In this document: positions 5,949 to 6,338 of the stretch, piece by piece
Layout: each line of letters begins with the position of its first letter
Position numbering within the stretch: position 1 is the stretch's first letter
DNA from: an uncultured beta proteobacterium
GTDB taxonomy: Bacteria > Pseudomonadota > Gammaproteobacteria > Burkholderiales > Burkholderiaceae
DNA: 6,338 nucleotides
Reading direction: 5' to 3'
Assembly: GCA_903843315.1 (NCBI GenBank)
Contig: CAIMPQ010000030.1
Span: 1 to 6,338, forward strand
Notes under the pieces: generated by a model
Database searches by the model: none
What the model saw: only the letters and a program-made list of their open reading frames with translations
What the model was told of the DNA's origin: nothing
Made by a program: the position numbers and the translations under genes

Positions 5949-6338
5949 ATGAGTAACGGAAATATCGTGCAATGTATCGGACCAGTGGTGGACATTCAGT
6001 TCCCACGCGACAAAATGCCAAGCATCTACGATGCGCTGACATTGGTCGATAGTGGTGAAAAATCATTTGCTGAAAAAGGTTTGACCTTTGAAGTTCAGCA
6101 ACAAATCGGCGATGGCGTGGTTCGCGCAATTGCCATGGGTGCAAGCGATGGCTTGCGTCGTGGCATGGAAGTGAAATCTACTGGTAAGCCAATTTCTGTT
6201 CCTGTTGGTCCTGCAACTTTGGGCCGCATTATGGATGTGTTGGGTCGCCCAATTGATGATGCTGGTCCAATTGCAACCGATGTGCGGCGCGCAATTCATC
6301 AGCCCGCCCCTAAGTTTGAAGATCTCGCCCCTTCAGTA
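5949..6338 (+). CDS. atpD: F1Fo ATP synthase subunit beta, 3' truncated by window edge
   Basis: Beta carries the catalytic nucleotide sites. Only the first 130 codons are present and the frame is still open at the last base. The visible part contains the N-terminal beta-barrel (MSNGNIVQCIGPVVDIQFPR at the start, then FEVQQQIGDGVVRAIAM at 47-63 and the conserved GLRRGMEV at 68-75) and the linker VPVGPATLGRIMDVLGRPID (84-103). The Walker A loop, catalytic glutamate and DELSEED-type motif lie beyond the edge, so activity cannot be judged here. GGAGA at 5939-5943 is five bases before the ATG. Val112 in TDVRRAIHQ sits where many homologues have glutamate. The 54-base gap before the gene has no convincing hairpin. 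atpC is expected after it. Confidence 0.97.
   Translation, partial: MSNGNIVQCIGPVVDIQFPRDKMPSIYDALTLVDSGEKSFAEKGLTFEVQQQIGDGVVRAIAMGASDGLRRGMEVKSTGKPISVPVGPATLGRIMDVLGRPIDDAGPIATDVRRAIHQPAPKFEDLAPSV

Overview
The window is a single-strand gene run from a betaproteobacterial chromosome: the 3' part of parB, then the F1Fo ATP synthase operon in the order atpI-atpB-atpE-atpF-atpH-atpA-atpG-atpD, with atpD cut off by the right edge. The parB-atpI junction, the mid-40s GC impression (by eye, not computed) and the protein sequences fit Burkholderiales. A Polynucleobacter-like freshwater bacterium is my best guess, but the genus is inferred and not proven by anything in the window.

Layout: 1-633 is the C-terminal 210 residues of the chromosome-partitioning protein ParB. 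atpI (620-1114) overlaps its end in another frame. Next come the Fo genes atpB (a, 1149-2039), atpE (c, 2082-2348) and atpF (b, 2412-2882). The stalk and F1 genes follow: atpH (delta, 2884-3420), atpA (alpha, 3466-5007), atpG (gamma, 5025-5894) and the first 130 codons of atpD (beta, 5949 onward). atpC (epsilon) is expected just past the right edge. All genes are on the + strand. The largest gap between genes is 63 bases, so no stretch over 300 bases lacks a gene.

How the genes work together: a and the c ring form the proton path in the inner membrane. The b subunits and delta make the peripheral stalk, gamma is the central rotor shaft, and alpha with beta form the catalytic hexamer. AtpI is a small membrane protein linked in the family to c-ring assembly. 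The catalytic and proton-path residues I can check are present (a Arg223, c Asp64, alpha Lys175 and Arg376), so this looks like an intact, ordinary proton-type enzyme.

I found no mobile element, RNA gene, CRISPR array or unknown system. The items worth a second look are non-coding: a U-rich leader plus strong ribosome binding site before atpE, and two tandem inverted repeats between atpE and atpF. Both sit where the operon must make many more c subunits than its neighbours. The parB/atpI overlap with a TTG start is a third small point of interest.
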